A stretch of DNA of 64,000 bases from Schistosoma haematobium (taxonomy: Eukaryota > Platyhelminthes > Trematoda > Strigeidida > Schistosomatidae): positions 54,106,465-54,170,464 of the forward strand of contig NC_067195.1 of assembly GCF_000699445.3 (NCBI RefSeq), in the 5' to 3' direction. The position numbers and the translations under genes are program-made. The notes beneath the pieces were generated by a model that was not told the origin of the DNA, did no database searches, and saw only the letters and a program-made list of their open reading frames with translations. Below, piece by piece: positions 1 to 10,494 of the stretch; the stretch's first letter is position 1; each line of letters begins with the position of its first letter.

Positions 1-527
1 ATATTGTAAGGGATTAAGTAAATTGATCGTTATTTCAGTTGACAAATTTTACTGAATTTTATTCAATATTCGGATATTTGCTATGCGGATATATTATACG
101 TTTCCTTGTGTTGTATTTTGTGAACTAGAAGAATTTTGTTATTCTTGAAAATGTATCTGTGCCTAGTTCTTAAGAAATCAATTTTATTGAAATAGGCTTA
201 AATAGTCCCCTCCAGTATGAGAGTGACATATTTATGAACTGATCATTCAGCTCCGATCATGCAAAATAGTTCGAAAATCATACACTTGGACAACATATAT
301 CTTGATCATTTCAGTAGATCATGACTTAAAGAAAATTTTAATCATACTCAAGGTACCATTCCCTTTTCAAAGTATATATGACATATTTATTAAATAGACA
401 CTTGTCACTGTTAAAAAAGTTATTGATATCATGCGGTGTGGTTGTGATTATTCAATTTAAATTTCAACAACACGACATGAATTTGATTGGACAATTATTG
501 AAGTCACGAGGAACTAAATAGTTGTTT
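1..527. other. AT-rich sequence without recognisable feature
   Basis: I see no open frame with coding character, no splice-flanked exon and no repeat shared with the rest of the window. Confidence 0.5.
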
Positions 528-673
528 TACTTCAATATTGCAATGAGAAGACGAAGTTTATCAGAATTATGTGATATCTTTGCGAAATACATTTCGAACA
601 ATCTGATCACACATAAACTTGTTAAGATATGTTTATAAGAAAATTAAAGGTCAGCTAGACAGGTTAAAGGTAA
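528..673 (-). repeat. Dispersed repeat matching the Penelope 3' tail
   Basis: This segment matches 9262-9412 almost throughout, starting near the 'GAGAAGACGAAGTTTATCAG' core and ending in 'GGTAAG'. It also matches both arms of the foldback at 44803-45118. That third copy contains a stretch identical to the sequence just downstream of the Penelope ORF here (near 1150), so I infer that the repeat derives from a Penelope-like 3' untranslated region. It sits just beyond the SINE that follows the Penelope coding remnant. The assignment to Penelope is an inference; the repeat itself is visible. Confidence 0.6.
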
Positions 674-1101
674 GACTCATGATCTCAACTGTTTAAATTA
701 CTACAACCTCCACAAAACCCCTTCTGATACTAATCAACATATGCTCACTAGTGACTGGCTTCAAGATGTATATCCTGGAGTTCTAGTGAGAAGCAGTGAC
801 CAGTAGAGTTCGACCGGGTCAGTTGTGAGTTAGTAACTCACTGATGACAATGGTGGATGTGTCTCTCAATTTTGTGGATTAGTTGAAGTTAAACATTAAG
901 ACCGTCGGATGCCGGCTCAGTGGTCTAGTTGGTTAGGCGCCTGGCACGCGGCTGATGGGTCCTGGGTTCGAATCCCGCGGGGCGGGGCCGTGGGTGTGCA
1001 CGGCTGAGGAGTCCCGTACTAGGACGAAACGGCCGTCCATTGTTTCCAGGTTCTCCATGGTGGTCTACCTTCAATTGACTCATGATCCCAACTGTTTAAA
1101 A
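674..1101 (+). mobile_element. SINE-A copy, slightly more than one 403-nt unit
   Basis: The copy begins in the 3' tail of one unit ('GACTCATGATCTCAAC' at 674), passes through the 'CACTAGTGACTGGCTTCA' leader, the tRNA-like head (box A near 922-940; box B 'GGGTTCGAATCCC' near 963) and the hammerhead (about 1000-1045), and ends in the same tail at 1077-1101. The spacing of the two tails is 403 nt. The hammerhead has an intact CUGAGGA/GAAAC core, stem II and a GTC cleavage site. Stem I is degraded (GCACGG against CATTGT), so this copy is probably inactive. Confidence 0.85.
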
Positions 1102-1190
1102 AAAATAATATTGAAGTACACAAAATCAATGTGATTACCACTCTGGATAATAAGTCAGTAATACCTGGGTATGTTAAGTGTAAGGACAAA

Positions 1191-2455
1191 TTATTTTTGA
1201 TCGCATAAAGGGGGTTTCAACTTCCTTATAGCCAAGGCTTTAATAAAGCTTAGTATACGTCCTTGAAGGCTTTTGTATAACACTACAAATGCTGATTTGA
1301 TGTCAACCTTAAGATCAGTCTCAATCAAATGTTTCGCAATTGAGGATGATGTCTGCCTATCCTGTGATCTTATTTGACCACTGGAATTCATTTGTCCCTG
1401 CAACCATTTTGGTATGTGTTCACCCACTTTTAATTGCAAATCACGATTGCTCCTCCCTATGTACGTGTTTCTACACATACATGTAAATTGATGGACACAA
1501 TCGCTTTCGTACTGTTTGGGCTTTTGGTTAAACATAGACCTTGTCTTTTCGATAATGACAAGTTGGGCTGCATAAAATGTTCGGTTGATGGCTAATTTAA
1601 ATCTCCATTTCAACATGAGACTATTTGTGTCGCCTCTGAATGGTAACGTGATATAAACTCGCTTTTTGGGTGCCAGAAGCGTTATAGGTCTAGTTGTATT
1701 TCAACCCTTCCAGAGGTTTCTGAACATCAAAGAATAACCATTTTTCATTAACGTATCAGTCAAGAGCTTCGTCTCTACTTCGATAGCATCACTAGAACAG
1801 ATACGATTGATTCTATTGAATAAGCTCTTTATTAAACCACGTTTGTAATGAATAGGGCAGTGACTATGAAAATTAAGATATTGCCCTGTTCATCTTGGGT
1901 TTCTATATGTAGAACGTTGGATGGAACCATCATCTCTCCTACTAATCAGGATGTCTAGAAAAGGAAGTTGGTTGTTCTTCTCTTCTTCACATGTAGGAGA
2001 AATGCGCTTTTGACTTCTATTGAATTCTTTTAACAAGTTGTTTATTTCTTCACCTTTATCCACTATGATTATTATATCATCAACATATCGTTTATACAGA
2101 CCCATCTTTCGAATTGAGTCTTCAACTAAATTTTCAACATATCCCATGAACACATCAGCCAGCAAAAGTCCTAAAGGGCTACCCATATCTACACCATCTA
2201 TTTGTCGGAGGTGCTCACCTTCAAAAGTGAATTTTACATTATCTGTACACAATAATAATAAATCTTTAAAGTGTTAACAGGAAATGGCAGTGGAAGGTTA
2301 TTTAAAGAGATATAATCACACAAAATATCAATAGTTTTCCTGAGAGGTACATTTGTAAATAAAGTGTTCACATCAAAGGAGCACATTGTCTTTGTCTTTA
2401 TATTTATGTCATTTGAGTATTCAGTGAATTCAAATGAGTCAGTCAAGGAATACTT
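1191..2455 (-). pseudogene. Penelope-like RT + GIY-YIG endonuclease, broken
   Basis: Three minus-strand open blocks join into one degraded protein. The first (2280-2455) carries the RT block 'FDVNTLFTNVPL'. The second (1890-2252) carries 'GVDMGSPLG', the catalytic 'YVDD' and 'LPFLDILI', all typical of Penelope RTs. The third (1191-1616) carries the GIY-YIG region with 'NTYIGRSNRDL', 'GEH' and the C-terminal 'AIRKLKPPLC'. A one-base shift near 2270 separates blocks one and two, and stops occur between 1616 and 1890. There is no N-terminus. Reverse transcription and target cleavage are known roles of the family. The damage makes this copy non-functional, though it may be recognisable kin of active copies elsewhere. 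Confidence 0.85.
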
Positions 2456-2465
2456 GCAATATTGT

Positions 2466-2980
2466 TTTCGGATAGGGTTTTATTTCGGAATCAGAATCTT
2501 TGACAGCATGAATGTAAAATCCTGTCAATGATCGGGAACAGGACAATCAAACCTCGTGGCTAGCGCCTAATTCTAAAATTACTGAGTTATGATTCAGTAG
2601 TTTAATTAGGTAACTTCAGTTGATTCGAAATATTGCTTCACCGTTGTTGATATATCTTTCGTACCGCACACGTTCAGACACCACTGATCCCAGCTACTTC
2701 CTATAAATAGGGAAATTACTTCCATACGCTAGTCATTAATAAGCACTAGATGATGTTTTAACATAAACATAGGTAAACATTGCTGAATTTCATAGTTTTT
2801 CATCACATATCTGATGACGGATAGAATAGTAATGAAAATAATATTTGTCTTATAATTGGAGTTATTTCTGGTAATGTATTACTAATATTGCGATTGAATA
2901 GTTGATAAGTTGTTATAAATTCATTCTTAGTTGACTACAGTGGCTTGATTTCCCTTAATTGCTTAATTCAGATAATTCAA
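2466..2980. other. AT-rich spacer, nothing recognised
   Basis: No coding exon or shared repeat seen. The Penelope homology ends near 2465 without a visible terminal structure. Confidence 0.45.
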
Positions 2981-3044
2981 GGTGCAATCGAATCACTTAA
3001 ATTACACATTTAATAAAAATTCCATTGTTTATAGGTACACGTAT

Positions 3045-3270
3045 CGAACGCATTCTCTGTTAAATAGAAAATCTGAAAACCATACACTAAGTTCTTCATT
3101 TGTAAAATGTCAATCAATTGTCTCAGACTTCATTGTCCTTTCGTTTTCCCACCAATCATTCTTTGTAATCGTTCTCTTTTCTGCAATCTTGTCAACCTTC
3201 TGTCTCCAGGCATTTCACTTTCAATTGATGATACGTACCACTTGTATCTGTCGATATCAGCAGCACACAC
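3045..3270. repeat. Dispersed repeat D, copy 1
   Basis: About 220 bp matched by 4730-4935 with many substitutions but colinear blocks, such as 'ACCAATCATTCTTTGTAA' and 'ATTTCACTTTC'. It precedes a SINE-A foldback just as copy 2 neighbours SINE fragments. The overlapping plus-strand frames are not conserved between the copies, so I do not call a gene. Family unknown. Confidence 0.6.
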
Positions 3271-3329
3271 TACAGTATATCGGTCGTTTCTTAATCACAT
3301 AAATTTCATTGAGATCATAAACCGATATA

Positions 3330-3535
3330 TGTTAGATCACCATTGAAAACTTTGAAGCGCTAGACGGCCGTTTCTTAAGCGTTTACTCGCCAGACGGAAA
3401 GTCCTGTGTTTGAGTCTAGTGTTCAGGGTTGTGGGTGCGCACTACTGGGGAGTCTCATACTAGAATGAGATGGCCATCCAGTGCTACCAGTTTTTCACTA
3501 ATGGTCCAACATTTATCACATTTATAATCTTAATG
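3330..3535 (+). mobile_element. SINE-A foldback, short left arm
   Basis: The left arm (about 3330-3374) is the reverse complement of the SINE tail, from 'TTAGATCACCATTGAAAA' into 'GACGGCCGTTTC'. The right arm (from 3375) runs forward through a degraded tRNA-like head and hammerhead to the tail. The ribozyme core is mutated (ACTGGGGAGTCTC, GATGAGATGG). The right end 'CATCCAGTGCTACCAG' and its flank recur at 4277-4380, so the two share a derived subfamily. Confidence 0.65.
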
Positions 3536-4270
3536 AAGCACAAATAAACTTAATTATATTTTAGGAATGATTACTATACCGTTTAAGAAAATACATTGTA
3601 TACTACTACTGGTTTCATAGATTAGACAAATTGCAGACAGCATCGGAATCTAAGGTGCTCATATCATCTTATTTAGGACTAATTATCTGGATGTACTTGT
3701 TTTTCATTGTTGATGTACACACTGAAACTCAAACCTAATATATTTCACCTTAAATGCTATTGCATTCTACACTATGCTATTAAATTCAAATAATCAACAA
3801 TTAGTTTAATAGATCTGATGTTATTATAAATAAGGTTTTATAGTTTTCTTTTGTTGATATCTAATAAATTATCAATTTGTAATGATATTTAAAAGAAAGA
3901 TTATTTAAATCTTTACTAATAATGATAGTAGTTAGCGGTATCCATAAAAGGGATTTTATGAACAAATGACTATTGTACAATGAAGTAGGTATATACTTCA
4001 TATCGATTTAATATAGAATATCAAATGAATTAAATTTTTCTTCAACGGTCTTATATCAACTTAAAGTATCCTTCAATAATATGTTGTTTTTACGCTTCAT
4101 TATTTTATACTTTTATTGATCATTATTTGATTGAATACAATAATCATTGATGCATATATTGAAAGTATTCAGTGAAATTAATAATAAAAAATAATTGTTC
4201 ATTATCCAATATTATTTCAGCTGATTAAGTATTGAAAATAGAATGATTTTACTGTATATATTAACACTTA
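3536..4270. other. Very AT-rich sequence, nothing recognised
   Basis: Long A/T runs and short frames only. No splice-flanked open segment or shared repeat was seen. Confidence 0.45.
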
Positions 4271-4276
4271 AATAAA

Positions 4277-4380
4277 ACTGGGGAGTCCCATACTAGAATG
4301 AGATGGCCATCCAGTGCTACCAGTTTTTCAGTAATGGTCCAACATTTATCGCAGCATAATCTCAATGAAACACAAATAAA
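4277..4380 (+). mobile_element. SINE-A 3' fragment
   Basis: It begins at the hammerhead core ('CTGGGGAGTCCCATACTAG') and continues to the tail with the same derived changes as 3460-3530, including the flank 'CACAAATAAAC'. It is 5'-truncated inside stem I. Confidence 0.7.
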
Positions 4381-4564
4381 CGTAACTTGGTTAGATTTAA
4401 CTTTACTTTAATCAGTGAATAGTTTGTATAAAACACATAACTTTGAAGAAATTTTATTCAATCTAATGTGAATATCATTAATAAGTTACATGTTTAAGCA
4501 TTGAATTGGATTATCAGTGACGATGTAAGATTAGTGCTGTAGTGAACGAGAACATAAAATAGGA

Positions 4565-4690
4565 ACAATCGAAGATGAAATGACCGTCTACTGCTTCCAT
4601 GTTTTCCATGTTGGTCTAATTTTATTTGACTTTAAAATTCAATTATTAAATTACTATAATCTTCACAAAACCATTTTTTTGATATTAATC
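4565..4690 (+). mobile_element. SINE-A degenerate 3' fragment
   Basis: It contains 'GACCGTCTACTGCTTCCATG', 'TTTTCCATG', a 'TTGACT' block and the tail 'CTTCACAAAACC'. It starts at the ribozyme and is heavily mutated. Confidence 0.55.
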
Positions 4691-4729
4691 GAATGTGATT
4701 GAACACAAAATTACAAAATGTTTTAGTAA

Positions 4730-4935
4730 AATCTGAGAACCATACAGTAAATACATCATTTGCAAAATATTAGTCCACTGTCTCAGACTTCACAATTCTT
4801 TTGCTTCCACACTAATCATTCTTTGTAACTGTTCTCTTTTCTTCGATCTTCTTAACCTTCTGAAGCCAGGTATTTCACTTTCGATTAATGACACATACTA
4901 CTTATATCGGCCGATATAAGTAGCACGCACCGTAG
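4730..4935. repeat. Dispersed repeat D, copy 2
   Basis: Colinear with 3045-3270. It ends in a self-complementary stretch near 4905-4920 ('TATATCGGCCGATATA'), which is a short palindrome. Confidence 0.55.
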
Positions 4936-5084
4936 TTTATGAATTTGATTATATTTTGATTAAAAATGATAGAAAATACTATTTACAAGAAATAAAATCT
5001 TCATGTATACCGTTTTAAATTATCTAGTACTTATGACACATAAAGATGGTATAGAAGACTTTGTGGATCAGGTGGATGATTTAG

Positions 5085-5165
5085 GTGAAGTTTTATTCTC
5101 TGGGTTGAATGATTTGGTCATGGAGCTTTTATTGTTATTCTGAATAACATCATCAGCACAAGCTT
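5085..5165 (+). repeat. Dispersed repeat C, fragment
   Basis: It shares 'TTCTCTGGGTTGAATG', 'TGGAGCTTTTATTG' and 'CATCATCAGCACAAGCTTTA' with repeats at 7658 and 19876. Function and family are unknown. Confidence 0.55.
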
Positions 5166-5457
5166 TAAGTAGAAAATAGCAGATTGAATCAGTTAGTTAC
5201 TTTTTTATCTTGTGAAAATGTCTTTAATTTGTTAGTTTAATCAATAAATTCAAAGTTTTTACACTTTTTCTGTTGTGTATTGCCAGGATATTCATTGTTA
5301 TATATAATGACATTTAGAGAAAAACTACTCTTCCTCCTTTTTTTAAGGATAATTGTTGATAACATCAAGATAACCATTAATCATTAAAACAAAAAACAGT
5401 TTGAAAATAAATCCTTGAAAATAGATAAATCAAAATATTCTTTCTTCTTTAACTTAC

Positions 5458-5651
5458 ATATTTTGCCCAAACATTTATTGTCAATATTTGATTTTTCTCA
5501 TCTAAATCTAACAATTGAAATAATGACAATCCATAACCAACAACTACACGATCTTTAGTATTTTTTACTGGGCGTCCAATTTTACCAGCTTTTTCATAAT
5601 TATCAATTAGTTGTTTAATTAAACGTTTCTCCGATGATGGTATTACATGTT
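5458..5651 (-). CDS. Exon of nicotinic acetylcholine receptor subunit
   Basis: This 194-bp minus-strand exon opens after a near-perfect acceptor (an 18-T tract, then CATTATTAG) and closes at the donor TAT|GTAAGT. It encodes 64 full codons after two bases that finish a codon begun in the previous exon. The peptide contains 'SSEKRLIKQLIDNYEKAG', 'RPV', 'VVVGYGLSLFQLLDLDEKNQ' and 'ILTINVW'. This is the N-terminal extracellular domain of Cys-loop ligand-gated channels (family pattern: EKRL..LL..Y....RPV...V.V.FGLSL..I.D.DEKNQ.L..N.W). The product would be a membrane receptor subunit for acetylcholine; the ligand-binding loops and channel lie in exons left of the window. The exon ends in phase 0. 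Candidate upstream exons are at 23628-23676 and 36300-36390. Subunit class cannot be told from this exon. Confidence in the family is high. Confidence 0.93.
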
Positions 5652-5799
5652 CTAATAATGAAAAAAAAAAAAAAAAACAAAGAAAGTATTTGAATATTAG
5701 CGTAGAAAACTCTAAATCAATTTCATATTTAATTAAGAATAAATATTTTCAAATTAAAACATTGAATTTATCGAATGAATTTATGAATGATAATACATT

Positions 5800-6165
5800 T
5801 TACAGTTGAGTTCATGAGTCAATTAAAGATAGACCATCATGGAAAACCTGAAAGCACTGGATGACCGTTTTGTCCTAAGATGGGACTTCTCAGCAGTGAG
5901 CATCCACGATCCCGCAACGCGAAATTCGAACCCAGGACCTATCGGTCTTGCACGCGAACACTTAATCTCTAAACCACTGAGCTGGCATCCACTGGTGTTA
6001 ATGTCTACTTTCAACCAATCCACCATTCACAATTTTCTTAAGTCACATACTAGGATGAAACGGCCCTTCAGTGCTTCTAGAATTCACATTCTCATGAGTT
6101 CAACTATAAAATTACTAAAATCTCTCCAAACCCCCTTCCGAATAATAATAAACGTTTACCATTTA
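5800..6165. mobile_element. SINE-A foldback, long left arm
   Basis: The left arm (about 5800-6045) is a nearly whole minus-strand unit: tail, hammerhead (near 5855-5905), box B as 'TTCGAACCCAGGACC', box A region, then 'TTAATGTCTACTTTCAACC'. The right arm restarts forward at 'CACATACTAGGATGAAACGG' (about 6048) and runs to the tail, ending 'CAAACCCCCTTCCGAATAAT'. Both 3' tails face outward. Open frames across it come from the repeat and are not genes. Confidence 0.75.
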
Positions 6166-6780
6166 AATACAATGAAATTTCTGTGAATTCATTTTAGAAT
6201 ATTCATTTTGTGTTCATAGTAATTTGTTTTCTTTTCAGTATGACGATGACACTTTGTTGTAAGACGAAACCAAGTACCAAAAATAAGTGAATTTGTTCTT
6301 ATTGGAATGGTTCACTGAACTGTTAGACGCCAACTAGACGAGCTAACGTTTAATTATTTCAGAAAAAATATTAGCAAACTAAATCAAATCAAAAGGTATA
6401 CTGATTCCATTTAAATCGTTTGGAAGCGAAAACATCAATTTTGTTAAGTGATTATGACAAGAAACAGTAGTTTTTTGCATGATTGGCGTCATTTTATGCT
6501 TTTAAAAAGTGTTGCAATATAAAAATAGTTTAAATTTCATTCCACTAGGTTATGCCGTTAATTAGAAATGTTGTTGGCAGATATACTGTTTCTTTATTGG
6601 AAAAACTTTTATGCCCCAAACCCGTGATACGCCAATGTCGACCATCCTGAGTTTGAGATAAATATTCGTGTTGTCGAACTGTCGTATATGCACAAGGACT
6701 GCCAAAAAATGTTATGGTTTACCAGTAAAATCAAACATTTTAAGGTAAAAATATATAAACGTAAGGTGCGATAATGTTAC
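6166..6780. other. Spacer, nothing recognised
   Basis: A slightly more complex patch at 6595-6710 has no convincing frame. No shared repeat was found. Confidence 0.4.
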
Positions 6781-6783
6781 TAA

Positions 6784-6828
6784 CACTGCTGAGGAGTCCC
6801 ATACTAGGACGAAACGGCCGTTCAGTGC
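6784..6828 (+). ncRNA. Type I hammerhead ribozyme, intact fold, GUU site
   Basis: Stem I CACTG/CAGTG (6784-6788 with 6823-6827), core CTGAGGA (6789-6795), stem II GTCC/GGAC with a seven-base loop, core GAAA (6811-6814), stem III strand ACGGCCGT, and a GUU cleavage triplet in place of GUC. GUU obeys the NUH rule but is usually cleaved more slowly. Confidence 0.75.
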
Positions 6829-6890
6829 TTCCAGGTTTTCCATGGTGGTCTAGCTTCAATTGACTCATGATTTCAACCTGTGAAATAGTT
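6784..6890 (+). mobile_element. SINE-A, 5'-truncated at hammerhead stem I
   Basis: Homology starts exactly with the 5' strand of stem I (CACTG) and runs through the ribozyme to 'CATGATTTCAACCTGTGAAA'. The tRNA-like head is absent, so reverse transcription or insertion stopped at the base of the ribozyme. Confidence 0.8.
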
Positions 6891-7027
6891 TACAATTTGC
6901 TTGAAAACTAATACGTCTTTGCTAAATAACAATAGTCTGATAGAAGATAACTTTACCAACCTGTATAGGTGGAATAACGAACAATGTTGAGAGTTTCAGT
7001 GGAAATTGATACACTGACTTCTATAGG

Positions 7028-7304
7028 AAGACTATAATTCATGGGCGACCTTTGAGCAACGATATAGTGACCTTGAAAATGTCAACCTACTAACTAAGAC
7101 TAAATGAGGGCTCTAAAGCAGTGTGAGGAATTGGAATTATGATTTACAGTTGATGGGTTAAAATTAGATTTTGAGTTTTCATCACAAATTGACATCAGAT
7201 TTAATGCCGAATCAGTATTTAGCCAAATGAGTGGATGAATTCCGCGCTAAAATCTGAGAACTGTTGTCTCAAATATGATTACTTTGTCCATAAATTATAG
7301 TTTG
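7028..7304 (+). mobile_element. MITE-like repeat, copy 1
   Basis: It is bounded by imperfect terminal inverted repeats: 'ACTATAATTCATGGGCGACC' on the left and 'TTGTCCATAAATTATAGT' on the right. The body aligns with 43040-43323 and with the reverse complement of 47839-48082. There is no protein, which fits a non-autonomous DNA element. A TSD is not obvious. Confidence 0.7.
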
Positions 7305-7657
7305 GCCATCAGATGATTTATTTTGAAAGATTTCTGAACAGAAGTGTATTTTAAAACTGTCTGGTTACTTTAGAGTTGATTGGCTTCTAATATTTTAAGA
7401 ATGGATTTATACTAACAGCACATGAATTGTGAACACACATGATTGACACTTTCCCTTAGAGTGCCTTAGTTCCATGGAAAAAAGTATATCGAGTGATAAT
7501 GCCTGATCTGTAACTGTCAATGACTGTTCATTACACAAAGATAACACACTGGGCATGTATTTTGGCTTAATTCTAAATGAAGGTGACTACATAGTTTAAT
7601 ATTTTGCACTGATTACTGCAATGCTGAAATAAATTGCCCGGTGAGAATAATTATATC

Positions 7658-7870
7658 ATTTTGATGGAGTTTTGTTCTCTGAGTTGGATGGTTTTGTCGT
7701 GGAGCTTTCATCGTTTTTCTGAACGACATCAGCACAAACTTCAGATAGAAGTGAATTGTTCGAATTTCTCCATATGCGTTTCACAGCTTGTTCCGTACAC
7801 CTTGATGCCGATTGGTTATTATTGACCTTAAATTTGTCATTGTTTACTTCTTTGTTTTGGTTGTACCATG
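7658..7870 (+). repeat. Dispersed repeat C, longest single copy
   Basis: It shares the 'GATGGAGTTTTGTTCTCTGA' opening and 'CATCAGCACAAACTTCAG' with the foldback at 19876-20047 and the fragment at 5085. The frame over it is not conserved, so no gene is called. Confidence 0.6.
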
Positions 7871-7949
7871 GACCAAAGTTTAAAGTTTAAACTTTCTCAT
7901 CCTATTGGCCAATAAATTTAAATGTTGATCTCCAGTTTATTCAATTCAC

Positions 7950-8375
7950 GTAAGTCAACATATACGATTCACTTGGTATTGTTTACCTGAATCTTCCTAT
8001 TGATGATTACGACTGCAATTATTCAGTCTCTTATTGGCATATGTGTATCCTGTCCGGATTACCTCGATATTGTCTTCAGTCACAAACATTATAAGCAAGG
8101 ATGGATAGTGGCTAGCAGTGGGATCTAGGACTCACGGTTTGTTCTATTTTGGACTTTTCAGCTGGATCTACCTGCACCTGAGTTGATGTTCACTCTGAGA
8201 CTCGAACCCAGTACCGTTCGCTCCAAACGCCATCGGGTTATCCACTTAGCTACTGATTCCTGATATCCACTTGCAGGTAAATCCAGCTGACGCGTCCCAA
8301 CTAGGATGAAACGCGCGTCCCGGATTCTACCGCTAGACACTATCCATCTTTGCTTATAATATATATAATGTTTAA
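7950..8375. mobile_element. S-alpha-like SINE foldback
   Basis: The left arm is minus-sense: 3' tail ('TTCACTTGGTATTGTTTACC' near 7967), hammerhead (8100-8165), box B as 'GACTCGAACCC' (8199), and box A region ('TTATCCACTTAGCTACTGA'). The right arm runs forward from about 8270 through a second hammerhead (8281-8325) to 'CTATCCATC'. The right ribozyme has CTGACGC instead of CUGANGA and a weakened stem II, so it is probably inactive. Stem III 'ACGCGCGT' and the GTC site are kept. Confidence 0.8.
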
Positions 8376-8389
8376 AAATGTACCTCATT

Positions 8390-9255
8390 ATTTTATATGT
8401 AAAACACCAAGTATTTGGTTTTAAAAATGATCAGATAACATCTCATAAAATAGGAATTAATTTTGTTCTTAATTTTGAAATGAAGGTGTCATTTCAACTT
8501 ATATATTGTTTATAAGAGACATTAAAAAACCTCAGCTTTCACACGAATGAGTTAGACAACAATTTTTTACGTAAGTTTCAAACTCACCACTTTATGATAG
8601 CGATGATAGGAAAAATGAAAAAAAAAAATTTTAGTCTACACAGCGTTTGTACTGCATAAATTCTACTCTTTACACCTCGTTTACTTTGTATTTCTGACGA
8701 TGGTAAAATGAGTAGAAATGAATAAATTCTTTTTACTAATACTTTCTTTCTTATAATTATGAATAGTCAATTGGTATTCTTAATCAGCATTTAATATTTA
8801 TGAATTTTTGTTGCATAGCTACTGAACCATCTGAAATTTCATTGGAGTTTATTTTTTAACTTTATGAGATTTCCCTATATGAAGTGGTTTTATTCTTGTA
8901 AATAAAAACAAAATGTTAGTTCATGAGACAGTATGTCGTGAGATACAATTTTATGTTAATTAATGAATAATGAGGTAGTTGTCAAGGCAATAATTGTAGA
9001 TTAAAGATTAGATAAAATAGATATTTCTTAAAAAGAATTTATTATATTCAGTTCTATATAGATTAAATCAATTGTTTTCTTAGAGTTCAATTGTAATCTT
9101 TTGCTAAAATGGACATAAAGTTTCGATTAATGTAACTATTCAAAAAAGTTACAAGTTATTCTATCTACTGATTCTACGAAAAAGAATTCACTGATCTTTA
9201 TATCATTGTTAAGATTAAATATCGGGCTAGTTATTGTAGGTTTTCATACTATCTA
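8390..9255. other. AT-rich spacer, nothing recognised
   Basis: No exon-like or repeat-like structure seen. Confidence 0.4.
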
Positions 9256-9261
9256 GGTATA

Positions 9262-9412
9262 AATTTCGATAAAGCAATGATGAGAAGACGAAGTTTATCA
9301 GAATTATGTGATATATTTGCGGAATACACTTCGAACAATCTGATCACACATATACTTGTTAAGAATATTTATATATGAAAATTAAAACGTCAACTAGACA
9401 GGTTAAGGGTAA
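9262..9412 (-). repeat. Penelope-tail-like dispersed repeat
   Basis: Near-identical in layout to 528-673, and homologous to both arms of the 44803-45118 foldback. It opens with 'AAATTTCGATAAAG' and closes with 'GGTAAG'. No coding content. Confidence 0.6.
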
Positions 9413-9884
9413 GTCATAACAAAGGAAAGATATAAAGTATATAATGCAAAGTTTAAGTCTAGAAGGTTAAAATAAAATAACTCTTTATTTCAAACGGATG
9501 TTTTAAGCCAAGAAAAATCAAATTTAAGAAGAAAGAAGTATTCTTTCAAGGTTTCCTTGGAAATAATTCACTAACAATTTGTTTCAAAGATAAATTCTTG
9601 GTAAGTCAAATAAGAAATCAATCTTAACAAATTAAAACACTCTAGGAATAATGAAGTTGCCCATAGAATGCTATTTTTAATAGGTCAATTGTATAGCAAA
9701 TTAATCTAAAATATACTATATAGACCATTATATCTAAGTAAGAAATGAAATGTTATTATGTCTGTCATAGTACTTTAATATTATTTAATCACGTACAAAA
9801 CTTAAGTTGTAAATTGTTAAAGAATTACAAACAAGGTACAAACAATTGTTCAATTATCTCTTACGTTATGATTTTGAATGGTTC
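9413..9884. other. AT-rich spacer, nothing recognised
   Basis: Nothing seen beyond short random frames. Confidence 0.4.
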
Positions 9885-10398
9885 TGTTATGCCTCGATAA
9901 GCATAATGAATGGTAACTTTTGGAATCCATTTATGGATCAAAAGTATACGTACATTTCTATTATATAATTATTAAATAACTAAACTATTCATATTCATGT
10001 CCCTCTTATTATGAGCTTTATTTTGACCTATGAACTATTATTATACAATTTACCATTCTTGAATTATATCCTGTCTATTAATTACTATCTCCCTTATTCA
10101 CAGCCACATTCGGCCAATTCTTGTATAAATGTTGTTTCCTATTTTATTGGTACGATGTAATCTGTTTGGTTGGTACATAAATCGAGTATGTTTGAAATAA
10201 ATGATTTATATTGCAGAGGCTGAGATTGATGTTCCGGACTTAACTGGCTGGGCTAGACAGGAAGCAGGACTGATAAGTACTCTAGACTGATCATACGGGT
10301 TTTACGTGTTATTGGTCCGATTGATAATTCACTGCTTTCTAATCGGCAGTATCGTTACGTTATACATTAACAGGGCACTCAGGCCACAAGTTATAACA
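9885..10398 (+). mobile_element. Solo LTR, 514 bp, perfect 5-bp TSD
   Basis: It opens TGTTATG and closes TTATAACA, so the ends are short inverted TG...CA repeats. It is flanked by GGTTC at 9880-9884 and again at 10399-10403, a perfect 5-bp target duplication. An AATAAA lies inside near 10197. It aligns with 45216-45727 (+) and 57987-58491 (-), for example around 'CTTATTATGAGCTTTATTTT' and 'GTATGTTTGAAATAAATGAT'. No internal gag-pol sequence remains, so it is the product of LTR-LTR recombination. A 5-bp TSD is typical of Gypsy/BEL-type elements; the clade cannot be assigned. Confidence 0.88.
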
Positions 10399-10494
10399 GG
10401 TTCTTTCTCGAATATCCTTTTATTCAATAAAATCATTGTTAGTTTACTCAAGGTGTTAGCAAAATGTATTTTTAAAACAAACAAATAAAAAATA

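Larger units (their letters stand above)
541..2465 (-). mobile_element. Penelope-like retroelement remnant, 5'-truncated
   Basis: Read on the minus strand, the order is: reverse transcriptase palm (from about 2455), YVDD box, linker, GIY-YIG domain (ending 1191), a short 3' UTR, then a SINE-A unit (674-1101) and a tail repeat (528-673). The N-terminal half of the RT is missing. Penelope-like elements combine an RT related to telomerase with a GIY-YIG endonuclease and often leave partial, inverted or tandem copies. The SINE either inserted into or joined the 3' UTR. No target-site duplication could be identified. This is the only locus in the window with a GIY-YIG endonuclease, and so the only visible relative of a machine that could move the hammerhead SINEs. 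Confidence 0.75.

Noticed and set aside
922..975. tRNA gene from box A and box B matches
   Set aside because: The A/B boxes belong to the SINE head. No acceptor stem closes and the same sequence recurs in every SINE-A copy, so these are tRNA-derived promoters and not tRNA genes.
2020..2277. Plus-strand frame opposite the Penelope RT
   Set aside because: Antisense shadow of the RT blocks on the minus strand.
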